Below, piece by piece: positions 7,398 to 16,757 of a stretch of DNA of 46,059 bases (its first letter is position 1; the number at the start of each line of letters is the position of its first letter). Origin of the DNA: Brachyspira sp. CAG:484. GTDB taxonomy: Bacteria; Cyanobacteriota; Vampirovibrionia; Gastranaerophilales; Gastranaerophilaceae. A model generated the notes under the pieces. The model ran no database searches. It was not told the origin of the DNA and saw nothing but the letters and a program-made list of their open reading frames with translations. Both the position numbers and the translations under genes were made by a program. The stretch is taken from contig HF989703.1 of the NCBI GenBank assembly GCA_000431315.1, positions 1-46,059 on the forward strand, in the 5' to 3' direction.

Positions 7398-9290
7398 ATG
7401 AATTTTTTCGATAAACTCAAAGATTTACGAAGCAAAATTTCAGAAGTCGAAAATAATATCTACGCCGGTAAGCAGGATTACCTTGAAATTTACGAGCGTA
7501 ACCTCCAGCTTGAAAAAGAAATTGCTGAAAGAACCCGCGATTTAAATGTTGCTAATAAGCGTATGCTTACATTGCAGCATATTTTGGATATGATGAGCTC
7601 TTCCAAACCTCTTAATAGTGTGCTTGAAAGTATTGTAAACAGTATTAAGGGCGAACTCGGATACCTGCATAGTACAATTATAAGAAAAGAATGTGATGAA
7701 AACGGCGATTATATTAGTGTTATTGCAGAAGCCAAAGATGAAGCCATTGACAGGGTTAATGAAATTATAAAAATCCCGATGCAGGCAAGAAGACTGGTTT
7801 ATGACCCTGAAAGTATATATGCAGAAGCACTTAATGAAAAAAAGATAATTCAGACAAAAGACTTGAGAAAAGCTCTATACGGAATTATTCCTGATATGGA
7901 AGACGAAATGAAAGAAAAGGTCCTCCGCGGAATGACCAGCAAGTCTTTGAATATAATTCCTTTATTCTCACGTGGAAAGCCTTTTGGCTGGTTCTGTGTA
8001 TTTTCATCCAGAGAAGACCTTGCCGGTGTTGAAATGGATTTTCTCTCAATGTTTGCCCAGCAAATAGAAATTGCTATAACTATTGCAGATTTGTTTGAGG
8101 AGGTTAAACAGCAGGCAGTAACAGACGGACTTACCGGGCTTTATAACAGAAGATATTTTGAGGAATATCTTGCAAAAGAAGTTACACGTTCACGCAGAAG
8201 CGGACAGCCTTTCAGTATAATCGGAATTGATTTGGATTTCCTTAAACAGATTAATGACAAATACGGGCATATATTCGGTGATGTTGCAATAAAATCTGTG
8301 GCGGAAGTTTTGAAATCAAATGCAAGAGCAATTGATACTGCTGCACGAATGGGCGGTGAAGAGTTTAACGTTGTCCTGCCCGGAGTATCTTCTGACGGTG
8401 CTATGATAGCCGCAGAACGTATAAGAAAAGCTATTGAGGATATGGAACTTGAAACAATAGGACATATAACAGCAAGTATTGGCGTAGCATCGTTTCTTGA
8501 GCACTCAGATAATATTGAGGAAGTCCTTGAGCTTACTGACCAGGCTATGTATATGTCTAAGAGAAACGGCAGAAACAGGGTTACGCTTGCAAAACCGGTA
8601 AATGAAACATCCTGGCAGGAAATTGCAGTCAATACATTTACTGATATTCTGTCCAAACATAATATGCCGATTCCTCAAGACCTTGCTGATGAACTGTGTG
8701 AAAAATTAAAAACAAACAGTTCGCAAAAAGAAATTCTCTATTCTGTAGCGGATATTTTGACATTAACATATAATCCTCTGCATTCCCAGGGGGTTGTAAA
8801 ATCGAAGCTTTTGACTGCGGTATCGCTTGCAAAAAGATTTGACCTGTCAAAAGATGAGATTGATAAGTTAAAGATTGCTGTTCTTTTGTATGACATAGGC
8901 AATGTTATGCTTCCGCGCGAAATTCTTCAGAAGGCAACACCGCTTACAGATGATGAAATTGAAAAAATTAAAGCTCATCCAATTATTGCAGCAAAAGAAA
9001 TTTTAAGTCCTATTTCATATATTCAGGATATTATACCTATTATTGAACACCACCATGAAAACTGGGACGGAACCGGCTATCCGGGTAAAATCGCACGTGA
9101 TGAAATTCCTGTTACCTCACAAATCATATTAATTGTAGATGCTTACTATGCACTAACGGAGCAGCGTGCATACAGAAGCAAACTCAGTCCGCGTGAAGCG
9201 CTTGAGGAAATCAAAAAGGATGCTGGTAAAAAATGGAATGACAATCTTGTGAGGGAATTTATTACGCTGATTGAACATGATATAGACTAG
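7398..9290 (+). CDS. GAF-GGDEF-HD-GYP c-di-GMP protein with altered HD motif
   Basis: This 630-residue protein has a coiled coil (1-70), a GAF-like sensor (about 75-235), a GGDEF domain (about 240-405) and an HD-GYP-like domain (about 430-625). The diguanylate cyclase site is GGEEF at 319-323, and the inhibitory I-site RxxD is present as RAID in RAIDTAARMGGEEF, so synthesis of c-di-GMP with product inhibition is likely. In the HD-GYP part HPII, HHHENWDGTGYPG (551-563) and VDAYYAL are intact. The eponymous HD and following Lys read YDIGN (498-502), losing the His metal ligand and the Lys. Phosphodiesterase activity is therefore doubtful. No membrane segment is seen. A ribosome-site-like AGGTGGG precedes the ATG. 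Confidence 0.9.
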   Translation: MNFFDKLKDLRSKISEVENNIYAGKQDYLEIYERNLQLEKEIAERTRDLNVANKRMLTLQHILDMMSSSKPLNSVLESIVNSIKGELGYLHSTIIRKECDENGDYISVIAEAKDEAIDRVNEIIKIPMQARRLVYDPESIYAEALNEKKIIQTKDLRKALYGIIPDMEDEMKEKVLRGMTSKSLNIIPLFSRGKPFGWFCVFSSREDLAGVEMDFLSMFAQQIEIAITIADLFEEVKQQAVTDGLTGLYNRRYFEEYLAKEVTRSRRSGQPFSIIGIDLDFLKQINDKYGHIFGDVAIKSVAEVLKSNARAIDTAARMGGEEFNVVLPGVSSDGAMIAAERIRKAIEDMELETIGHITASIGVASFLEHSDNIEEVLELTDQAMYMSKRNGRNRVTLAKPVNETSWQEIAVNTFTDILSKHNMPIPQDLADELCEKLKTNSSQKEILYSVADILTLTYNPLHSQGVVKSKLLTAVSLAKRFDLSKDEIDKLKIAVLLYDIGNVMLPREILQKATPLTDDEIEKIKAHPIIAAKEILSPISYIQDIIPIIEHHHENWDGTGYPGKIARDEIPVTSQIILIVDAYYALTEQRAYRSKLSPREALEEIKKDAGKKWNDNLVREFITLIEHDID

Positions 9291-9321
9291 CATCCGGCAT
9301 TGTAAAGTGCAGAGTTGAAAA

Positions 9322-10230
9322 ATGAAAGAGAAAGAATTTATAAATATAATTAAAAATACCCTTAACTCAGAACTTATAGGCGATGATTGTGCTTATCTAA
9401 AAGATTTGGGCATTGTAGTTACGCAGGATAGTCTGGTGGAGGATGTTCATTTTTCGAGGAAATTTTCATCTCCATACCAGCTTGGATATAAGTCTGCTAT
9501 GGTGAATATAAGCGATGTCTGCGCAAGCGGTGCAAAACCTCTTTATCTGACCGTTTCGCTTTCACTTCCTGATAATATAGATGGAGAATTTATAAAAGAA
9601 TTTTATAAAGGAATGAGTGCTGCCTGCAATGGTGTTGAAATTGCAGGGGGAGATATTACAGGCTCTGACAAAATTTATATTTCTGTTACTGCAATAGGTT
9701 CTGATGCAGGCAGAAAAATTTCGTCAAGAAAAAATGCTAAAGTTGGTCAAAAAATTATTGTTTCAGGGGAACATGGGGCAAGCGGCGCAGGGCTGAAACT
9801 TTTGTTTGAAGGCAGAAATGAGCCTGAAAAATTTATAAAAGCCCATCTTATGCCTGAAGCTCAGCTTAGTTTTTCAGAAGAAATTGCTTTGCATCAAAAA
9901 ACTGGTTATGCAATGATGGACACTTCCGACGGATTAATGGATGCCCTTTCGCAGATTGCTATTGCAAGCGGGGTTGTAATGGAAGTTGATTTTGTAAAAA
10001 TTCCTTTTGATACAGATTTAAAACAATTTAAAAATTTTGAGGATATAATATTATACGGGGCAGAAGATTACCAGCTGATTGCAACTGTTGATGATGCCCA
10101 AAATTATACTGTTATTGGTGATGTAAAATCCTCTGATGTTTGCGGTGTTAAGATTAATTATTCTGACAAATCCGTATTTTATACAAAAGAGGATGTTGAA
10201 AGGAAGTTATATAAGCATTTTAAGGAGTAG
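9322..10230 (+). CDS. thiL: Thiamine-monophosphate kinase
   Basis: This 302-residue protein phosphorylates thiamine monophosphate to thiamine diphosphate with ATP. It shows the family's N-terminal metal motif LIGDDCAYL, the QDSLVEDVHFSRKF segment, KSAMVNISDVCASGAKPLYL, the glycine-rich EIAGGDITGSDKIYISVTAI, and the late catalytic stretch AMMDTSDGLMDALSQIA. Length is typical (about 300-330). It is followed by ispD after three bases, so the two are cotranscribed. Both serve cofactor or precursor metabolism: thiamine diphosphate is the cofactor of DXP synthase, which feeds the pathway containing IspD. Confidence 0.92.
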   Translation: MKEKEFINIIKNTLNSELIGDDCAYLKDLGIVVTQDSLVEDVHFSRKFSSPYQLGYKSAMVNISDVCASGAKPLYLTVSLSLPDNIDGEFIKEFYKGMSAACNGVEIAGGDITGSDKIYISVTAIGSDAGRKISSRKNAKVGQKIIVSGEHGASGAGLKLLFEGRNEPEKFIKAHLMPEAQLSFSEEIALHQKTGYAMMDTSDGLMDALSQIAIASGVVMEVDFVKIPFDTDLKQFKNFEDIILYGAEDYQLIATVDDAQNYTVIGDVKSSDVCGVKINYSDKSVFYTKEDVERKLYKHFKE

Positions 10231-10233
10231 ATA

Positions 10234-10881
10234 ATGAAAGTTAATGCAATCATTACAGCAGGCGGAACCTCGTCGAGGTTTGGAAATAAGAATAAGCTGC
10301 TGGAACAAATTAACGGATGTGAGGTTATAAAATATACAGTAGATGCTTTCAGGTATTCCAATATTGACGAAATTATAATCTGTGCAAACCTTTCTATAAT
10401 GGATGAACTGAAGGAACTGTTCAAAGATTATGAAAAAGTAAGGATAATTGAAGGCGGGCAAACCCGGCAACAGTCTGTTTATAATGGGTTAAAAGCAGAC
10501 AGATGCGACTATGTGCTTATCCATGATGGTGCACGTCCTGTTATTACAACCGAACTTATAAATATTTGCATTGAAATGGTTAAGGAGAACAAAGCTCTCT
10601 CTGTGATGACCAAGACAATTGATACAATAAAAGAAGTTGAGCATGGAAAGATTGTAAAAACAATTGACCGCGCCAAATTATATAATACCCAGACCCCTCA
10701 GGCTTTTGAATATGACTTAATCCTTTCTGCACATCAGAAGTACGCAGGCAGAAATTTTACAGATGATGCAGGCATGGTTGAGGCAATGGGTGCTGATGTT
10801 TATGTGATTGACGGAAGCTATAAAAATATTAAAATCACTACACAGAGCGATATAGAGCTTGCTAAAATTTATCTTGGCTAA
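10234..10881 (+). CDS. ispD: 2-C-methyl-D-erythritol 4-phosphate cytidylyltransferase
   Basis: This 215-residue protein catalyses the CTP-dependent third step of the MEP isoprenoid pathway. The CTP-binding N-terminus AIITAGGTSSRFGNKNKLL contains the AGGxSxRxG and Lys motif. EGGQTRQQSVYNGL and VLIHDGARPVI are typical, as is the distal TQTPQAFEYDLI. Length is normal. Ribosome site AAGGAG sits 6 bases before ATG, inside the end of thiL. Confidence 0.93.
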   Translation: MKVNAIITAGGTSSRFGNKNKLLEQINGCEVIKYTVDAFRYSNIDEIIICANLSIMDELKELFKDYEKVRIIEGGQTRQQSVYNGLKADRCDYVLIHDGARPVITTELINICIEMVKENKALSVMTKTIDTIKEVEHGKIVKTIDRAKLYNTQTPQAFEYDLILSAHQKYAGRNFTDDAGMVEAMGADVYVIDGSYKNIKITTQSDIELAKIYLG

Positions 10882-10967
10882 ATATTATCCGTCAAAACAA
10901 ACTTTCCTCTGGCTGCTGCTTTACTGTTGCTTTTATACAGATAGCCGGAAATTTTGAAACAAGTTTT

Positions 10968-13094
10968 TTACGCCTGTTTATATTTATCAAGCAGATTTGA
11001 ACTGCCGGCTGTTTGGATTTTATGAACCACCTGAACAGAGGATTTTGCTTCTTCCGGAGCCTGTAGAGCAACAGGTGCCGGATTTTCGTCATGGTTTACG
11101 AAAACTCTGTCATCGTCAATTTTTTCCATTGCTTTCATAATACCAATTTTGCCGGCTTTTTTCTGTACATTTGTAAGCCAGGCGTTGAATGCATACGGTA
11201 CTCCGATTATTACGCCAAGCGCCGGAGCTGCTGCGACTATTCCAGTATTAATCAGTGTATTATAATTTTTATAATTAAATTTTAATTGTTCGGCAACTTC
11301 CTTTGGTAATTCCATTCCTATATCCGAAGCTTTATATTTACCCCATAGTTTGATACTCTGGGAGGTTAGGTTTCTGAACCATTTTGCAGCAGCTCCTTTT
11401 TTAAAGTGTTTCTGCATTTGTTCTTTTATACCTTTTTCGCCGTTTGGAAGACCTTTCAGTGTGATTGTGCCTAATTCTGCAAATAACTCATCCAAAGGTT
11501 CTTTTAATACAGGAATCTCTTTTAATTCTTTAAGTTTTCCATGAGCTATTGCATAGTTAAGTTTTTGTTTAAGGTTTTTGTCGCCTTTTACTGCATCGTA
11601 AATTTTATCTATTGCTTTTTTTATGTTTGAATTTTTATCAAGCGATAATGAAGAAATACCTTTAATTATTTTGTGAAGAGGAAATTTCCCCTTGCTTATA
11701 AGCATCGCACTACCAACCATAGCTACCATTGAGCTTATTGTCCAGGTTGCTGCTCCTATTTGTTTAGCGATTTCGGTACCTGCTTCAACATCTTCCGAGT
11801 ATCTCTGCGACATCTCATCGACTTCATCAAATGCAGTGAATACTTTTTCCTGAAGATGCTTGGCATCTTTCAGTTGTTTCTCAGAAACTTCTGCGTCTTC
11901 TTTTAATGCTGTTATAATTTTTTCATTTTCTTTTTGTGTTTTTTCTCTGTATTCTTTATATTCCTTTTTGTCTTTCAGATACTGGGAAAGGAATGAGAAA
12001 TTCTGTCCGATTTTCTTCCAAAAGCTGATTTTTTGTTCCGGGGCTTTAATATCTTTGGCTTTTTCCATATCTTCTTTTGAAAAAGCAAGAAGCGATGCAG
12101 GATTTTTCATTAATTCCTGTCTGGCTTTATATCTACCTATTTTAGCAGCATTTTTTTGTTCAGCTGTTCCCCATAAAGTTATCCCCAGACCAAGGCTGAA
12201 ACCTACAATTGTTGAAACCAGAGGTCTTACAGATTTAGGGAAGCTTTGCACATGTTTTAATATTTTGTTAACTCCAAATGTCAGCGGTATACCGGCTAAC
12301 CATGATACTGCATTCATCGTATCAAATACGTTTTCTACATTTTCAGAATATTCTTCTGCTTTAATATTAATATCTTTTACTGCATCAACAATTAATTCTT
12401 TGTCTGTTTCACCCTGCTTAAGCTGTTCTGGTGTGCAGGTCAGCTCTTTTAATTTTTCTATTGCTCTTGGATCCTTGGATTTCTGCCATTTTTCATAAGC
12501 TTTTTTATCTTTAAAGACCTCTTTCATTTCAGCAATCATTTTCATTATGCTGTTGCGTTCTTTTTCATCCGGAATTTCTTTTGCTTTTTTTACTGCACGT
12601 TCAATCTGTTCCGGAGTATAGATGACAAAGTTCTTTACATCATTCAGCTCTTTTTGTTTTGCCTGAAATCTGCCAATTCTGGAGGCTTCTTTCTGCTTTG
12701 AATTACCCCATAAAATAAGACCAATTGCAGTGCCGAGTGTCATAACCGGTGAAGCAAACTGTAACCATTTAGGAAGTTTTTTCCCTTTTTTGATAAAGTG
12801 AAGCATTAAGAATTCAAGACCTAATGCAGGAACAAGAATTGCAATTGATGAAGCAATTCCTGTTAATTGTTCCATATTTTCACAGTTATTTTCTGAACGT
12901 GTATCAAGCAGTTCTGCAGCACGTATAACAGTTTTAGCTTTTGCTGCGGTTAATTCTACTTTATCTTTTGGAATATCAAGTGTCTTTGCAAGGTATTGCT
13001 TTTTAGCTTTTTCATCAGCCTGTTTTTGTTCCCATTCATCATACCTGCTGTAATTATTTTTTACTTCTTTTATTGAGTTTATAAACTGTGACAT
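10968..13094 (-). CDS. Large membrane protein built from three repeats, unknown function
   Basis: This 708-residue protein has at least three related modules. Each begins with an SE-rich helix (RSENNCENMEQL at 66, YSENVENVFDTM at 249, YSEDVEAGTEIA at 432) leading into a hydrophobic helix. A second hydrophobic helix then ends in a W-QK-A-IGR signature: LWGNSKQKEASRIGRFQAKQ (128-147), LWGTAEQKNAAKIGRYKARQ (307-326) and WLTNVQKKAGKIGIMKAMEK (639-658). The third module is stretched by about 130 residues. Long charged helical linkers lie between. No signal peptide is seen. It is convergent with ispD and monocistronic. I do not recognise the family; membrane topology and repeat structure are the only firm statements. 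Confidence 0.75.
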   Translation of the reverse strand: MSQFINSIKEVKNNYSRYDEWEQKQADEKAKKQYLAKTLDIPKDKVELTAAKAKTVIRAAELLDTRSENNCENMEQLTGIASSIAILVPALGLEFLMLHFIKKGKKLPKWLQFASPVMTLGTAIGLILWGNSKQKEASRIGRFQAKQKELNDVKNFVIYTPEQIERAVKKAKEIPDEKERNSIMKMIAEMKEVFKDKKAYEKWQKSKDPRAIEKLKELTCTPEQLKQGETDKELIVDAVKDINIKAEEYSENVENVFDTMNAVSWLAGIPLTFGVNKILKHVQSFPKSVRPLVSTIVGFSLGLGITLWGTAEQKNAAKIGRYKARQELMKNPASLLAFSKEDMEKAKDIKAPEQKISFWKKIGQNFSFLSQYLKDKKEYKEYREKTQKENEKIITALKEDAEVSEKQLKDAKHLQEKVFTAFDEVDEMSQRYSEDVEAGTEIAKQIGAATWTISSMVAMVGSAMLISKGKFPLHKIIKGISSLSLDKNSNIKKAIDKIYDAVKGDKNLKQKLNYAIAHGKLKELKEIPVLKEPLDELFAELGTITLKGLPNGEKGIKEQMQKHFKKGAAAKWFRNLTSQSIKLWGKYKASDIGMELPKEVAEQLKFNYKNYNTLINTGIVAAAPALGVIIGVPYAFNAWLTNVQKKAGKIGIMKAMEKIDDDRVFVNHDENPAPVALQAPEEAKSSVQVVHKIQTAGSSNLLDKYKQA

Positions 13095-13165
13095 TTCCCT
13101 AAAAAAATTAATATACTACCTATTTATATAAAAAAACGTACATATAATTTTTTGCTATCAATTTG

Positions 13166-16132
13166 TTATAACTTAATATTATTTAATTGGCAGAATGATT
13201 TTAAAACGTTTTTGGCTTTTTGGATGTCTATGTGAACATAATTATTACGGGTTTGTTGAACAAGTTTTGAGGCTAAATCAAACATTTTTACCGCACCAGT
13301 AAGATAGTCGGTTTGGTGCGCTGATTTAACAAGACCTATTTCCTGAAAATATTTTCCGTAAAGCAGATACAATCTTGAGAGTAAATCGTTCAGGTTGAAT
13401 TTTTTTGCCTGTGCAATAGCACTTTCAAGATTTATTTTTGCAGTTTCGTATTCAGACATTGTTATACAGGCTTTTGCAATAACCATTTTTAGAAGGATTG
13501 CAAAGAAGTAGTTATCAATTTTTGGGTTCTGTGCAACTTCTAACGCTTGTGAAGCAATTTCCTGCGCGGCATACGGACCTTCTGTAACAAGTGCTGCGTC
13601 TGCTATTAAATACCATGTTAACAATGCACCGAGTGCCATTTTTTCTTTTGAAAAATATGCTATCTGGTCCTGATAAATTTCCATTGCATGTTTTGTCTGG
13701 TTGTTGTCTTTAAAAATTTTACCAAGCAGCGATTTAAGCATATTTTTTGTGAAATTATCGCCATTGTTATTCGCAAAGGTTACAATCTGGAAAAGGTCTT
13801 CCTGCAAGCCATCGTAACGCTTTCTGATAAAATTGTTGATTATATTTATCAGATTCCAGCGGATAATTGCTTCGTTATCCATAACATTTGACTGGTAGGT
13901 TTTCAGAATTTCTTCCAGAAACTTTTCGGAACTTTGTGTATCGCCCTTCATTGTATTTGCAAATGCAAGAGTTAATTTGCATTTACAAATAAATAATTCA
14001 TCCTGAATTTCGTTTCGTTCTATTATGTCAAATAAGATTGTCAAGATTTCAAAAGAGCGGTCGTTTCCCTGCATTACAAGTGCATTGGCTAAGATCAGGT
14101 ACGTTTTCAACCAGCTTTCATAAAGGAAAGAAAGAGGTATACGCGGGTGATTGTAATTTTTTCCGAGGTAACTGTCAAAAACAGGCATTATCTCATTATC
14201 TACCATATTAATAATTTGTCCGCAGTTCCCTATATATAATAGGGCGTTTAATTTGGTGCATTTTACTAAAGCAATTTCCAAATCCATTTCCGGTTTCATT
14301 TTTTCAAGAACTGTATCAACGCATTCTACATTGCCGAAGTAGTTTCCGGTTTTTTCACAGCAGTGCGTCATGTATCCCAAGAGTTCAATTTCTCTTGGAG
14401 TATCTCCGATTGCCTGTGCATTTGCTATTGCATCAGGCAGATAGTCCATTGCCTCTTTCGGGTTAAAATCAGAAAGAAGTTTGCCTAGTCTTTCGGAAAT
14501 ATTGTAGCGCGTTTTTAATGTTTCGCTCTCGTCAAGTTCATTAATCAATGCAAGACATTGTTTCTGCGAAATTGCATACAGATTTGTATCACCTACATAA
14601 CAGGCAAGTCTTGTGTTTTTGGTCCATATATCAAGTGCAAGTTTCGGGTGTTTTAAGTTTTGTGCGATAATACCAAAAATTGCATTGGAGTTTAATGTAA
14701 AATTAGCTAGTGAGTTGCAGATTTTTGTGTTTAATTCTGTAAATTTTTCGTCTGCTTTTGAAATTTTCAGGATAGTTTCCCACAACAGCAAATCTTTAAA
14801 CTGATAAAAGATGTCATTTAAAGGTGAGATGAGATTTGATTTTTCCAGATATGTAATTACATCATCAAACTGTTTGTCATTAAACGCAAAAATTTGTTTT
14901 ATCAGGTTCAAATTAATTTTGTCGCCAAGGATTGCTGAACCAATGAGTGTTGTGTATGCGGTTTTATTATATTTTTTTAAAATAACCATGCGTTCATTGA
15001 TTAATCCTGTGTAATCTTCTGGAAGATTATATTGGACATCTGCGATTTGTGCATCAAATCTTAAGCTGAGCGCTTGTTCCAAAAATGCAGGATTTCCTTT
15101 GCAGTTCATAAACAGATTCCGTTTTTCCGTATCATTCATATATGGAAAGTTTTGGATTTCATCTTCTTTATGTTTTACAAACTCAATCATCTGAGCCGGT
15201 TCAAGAGGTGCAATACTTATATCAAGGTAAATATCCTTGTCGTCAGAGAAATTAAAGTAGCCCTTGGCAGGTTTCGGCTCGTCGTAAATCATCAATAATT
15301 TTAAAATCGGCCAGACATTTTCTTTCTTTATAAAATTACTAATAAACTCATAAGAAAAACCATCTATATTATCAAAATTATCAACAACAATTACGAATTG
15401 GTGATCCTGGATAATATTATCAAAAATTTTATTTAAGAGCTCAAAAGTTTTTGTTTTATTTATAAAGAGTTCTTCAAACGTTGCAGTCTGTGCAGGATAT
15501 AAAAAGTTTAAAAAATCAAAGACTTCATTGTTTGAAAGATAAGGAAATTCGTTCTGGAAGAATTTTGTTGCATCTTTTTTAAATTTCAGGCTGTTTATGC
15601 AGAAATTTGGCAGGTTAAACAGATTAAACAAAATATCCTGTATCAGTCCGGCAGGTGTAAGTTGTGTTATCGGGGTACATTTGCCGTAGAACCAGATGTA
15701 ATGTTTTTCCTTAAGCTCGTGCATTATTTGTGACAGCACAGTACTTTTGCCGATACCTCTATCTCCGCTTAACGACAATATCTTTTTAGAGCTTGTTAAT
15801 ATTCCTTTTGCCAGCATATTTTTTGCACTCTGCTGCGTTACAAATTTTGCCGGATATTCAAGGCTGTTAAAATTCAGCGGAGTAATTTTATGCTTTTTAG
15901 GCGGTTCATGAAACGGGTAACCGCACTTTCTGCACTTTTTGGCATTAGGAAAATTTACACAATTGCATTCCGGACAAAGTTTCAGGATTTCTTCGCCGCA
16001 TTTTTTGCACACAATATCAAATACAGAATTTACGGTATGGCAGTTTTTACATATCAAGCCTGTTCTGGTTTTGCAATACGGACACTTAAGCGTATTATCT
16101 GGAATTGTTTTTTTACATATTGGACACTTCAT
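13166..16132 (-). CDS. Zinc-ribbon AAA ATPase with TPR-like C-terminus
   Basis: This 988-residue protein starts with three zinc ribbons in 75 residues (CPICKKTIPDNTLKCPYC, ICKNC...CKKCG, LCPECNCVNFPNAKKCRKCG). It continues with a P-loop ATPase (Walker A GDRGIGKST at 123-131, Walker B FVIVVDNFDNID near 245-256). The C-terminal two thirds are helical, TPR-like repeats. The layout resembles STAND signal-transduction ATPases and the ATPase parts of cyclase/kinase regulators, but no output domain is visible. The first gene of the pair upstream encodes a sigma factor whose stop lies 13 bases before this start, with AGGAT as ribosome site. It may be a regulatory partner of that sigma factor. Confidence 0.75.
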   Translation of the reverse strand: MKCPICKKTIPDNTLKCPYCKTRTGLICKNCHTVNSVFDIVCKKCGEEILKLCPECNCVNFPNAKKCRKCGYPFHEPPKKHKITPLNFNSLEYPAKFVTQQSAKNMLAKGILTSSKKILSLSGDRGIGKSTVLSQIMHELKEKHYIWFYGKCTPITQLTPAGLIQDILFNLFNLPNFCINSLKFKKDATKFFQNEFPYLSNNEVFDFLNFLYPAQTATFEELFINKTKTFELLNKIFDNIIQDHQFVIVVDNFDNIDGFSYEFISNFIKKENVWPILKLLMIYDEPKPAKGYFNFSDDKDIYLDISIAPLEPAQMIEFVKHKEDEIQNFPYMNDTEKRNLFMNCKGNPAFLEQALSLRFDAQIADVQYNLPEDYTGLINERMVILKKYNKTAYTTLIGSAILGDKINLNLIKQIFAFNDKQFDDVITYLEKSNLISPLNDIFYQFKDLLLWETILKISKADEKFTELNTKICNSLANFTLNSNAIFGIIAQNLKHPKLALDIWTKNTRLACYVGDTNLYAISQKQCLALINELDESETLKTRYNISERLGKLLSDFNPKEAMDYLPDAIANAQAIGDTPREIELLGYMTHCCEKTGNYFGNVECVDTVLEKMKPEMDLEIALVKCTKLNALLYIGNCGQIINMVDNEIMPVFDSYLGKNYNHPRIPLSFLYESWLKTYLILANALVMQGNDRSFEILTILFDIIERNEIQDELFICKCKLTLAFANTMKGDTQSSEKFLEEILKTYQSNVMDNEAIIRWNLINIINNFIRKRYDGLQEDLFQIVTFANNNGDNFTKNMLKSLLGKIFKDNNQTKHAMEIYQDQIAYFSKEKMALGALLTWYLIADAALVTEGPYAAQEIASQALEVAQNPKIDNYFFAILLKMVIAKACITMSEYETAKINLESAIAQAKKFNLNDLLSRLYLLYGKYFQEIGLVKSAHQTDYLTGAVKMFDLASKLVQQTRNNYVHIDIQKAKNVLKSFCQLNNIKL

Positions 16133-16145
16133 TTTAGAATCCTGA

Positions 16146-16721
16146 CTAGTTGAAAGCTTTTTTCACTTTCTCCATTAATTTAAACAATCTTTTTGAGATT
16201 TCGGCTTGCGAAAGGTTTAACTCATTTGCTATTTCTTTTTGTGTCATTCCATCTTCGTATCTGAGCTTATAAATTTTTAAGAATTGTTTTTCCGGTTCAG
16301 CCTTATTTATAGCATAAAGAGAATCAACAAGTTTTTGCAAAACTTCCTTCTGTACAGCAAGATCTTCCGGTTCATTTTCAAAATATATCGGCTGATAGCT
16401 GATTTTCGCACTGCTGTATGAATTGGAAGCAGAATGCTCTTCTCTGATCTCATCCAGAGATACGTGATTTGTAGGTGAATAACCTTCACGCGTTCTTCTA
16501 AGACGACCTGAATCCTTTAGGACATTAAGAATACTTGTTGTTGCAATCTTTTTCAAGTAGGCTTCCAGCGTTATATCAGAAGTGATAGTATTTACAATAG
16601 GTATTGAACGTTTGCACATTTCATTAAAAAAGTCATCGTACAAATCTTCATTATTTGTAAATTTCCTGTCATTCTTTATGATTTTTTCTATTAAATCTAT
16701 TTTGTCCTGAGTTAATTCCAC
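16146..16721 (-). CDS. Divergent sigma-70 family RNA polymerase sigma factor
   Basis: This 191-residue protein has a region-2-like N-terminal part (NEDLYDDFFNEMCKRSIP followed by AYLKKIATTSILNVLKDSG) and a clear region 4 helix-turn-helix (KLRYEDGMTQKEIANELNLS, then QAEISKRLFKLMEKVKKAF). The start is GTG at 16719-16721: the codon before it is a stop, and AAGGGA lies 8 bases upstream. An extended -10 box TGCTATAAT precedes it. It probably directs a specialised regulon and is linked to the zinc-ribbon ATPase downstream. No anti-sigma gene is recognised, unless the ATPase or the TonB-like protein upstream fills that role. Confidence 0.75.
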   Translation of the reverse strand: MELTQDKIDLIEKIIKNDRKFTNNEDLYDDFFNEMCKRSIPIVNTITSDITLEAYLKKIATTSILNVLKDSGRLRRTREGYSPTNHVSLDEIREEHSASNSYSSAKISYQPIYFENEPEDLAVQKEVLQKLVDSLYAINKAEPEKQFLKIYKLRYEDGMTQKEIANELNLSQAEISKRLFKLMEKVKKAFN

Positions 16722-16745
16722 TTAATCATTCCCTTACTTTACAGT

Positions 16746-16754
16746 ATTATAGCA
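16746..16754 (-). promoter_or_regulatory. Extended -10 promoter of sigma factor gene
   Basis: On the minus strand TGCTATAAT sits about 25 bases before the GTG start and is followed by the AAGGGA ribosome site. It lies at the end of the preceding gene spacer, so the sigma/ATPase pair can be transcribed separately from the DUF1822/TonB-like gene. Confidence 0.5.
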
Positions 16755-16757
16755 TAA

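Noticed and set aside
11860..12498. Long plus-strand reading frame opposite the three-repeat membrane protein
   Set aside because: It is a mirror of the repeat-rich coding gene, full of Ser/Phe/Cys, with no ribosome site or family resemblance. The same applies to the frames opposite the acidic linker at 17962-18996.
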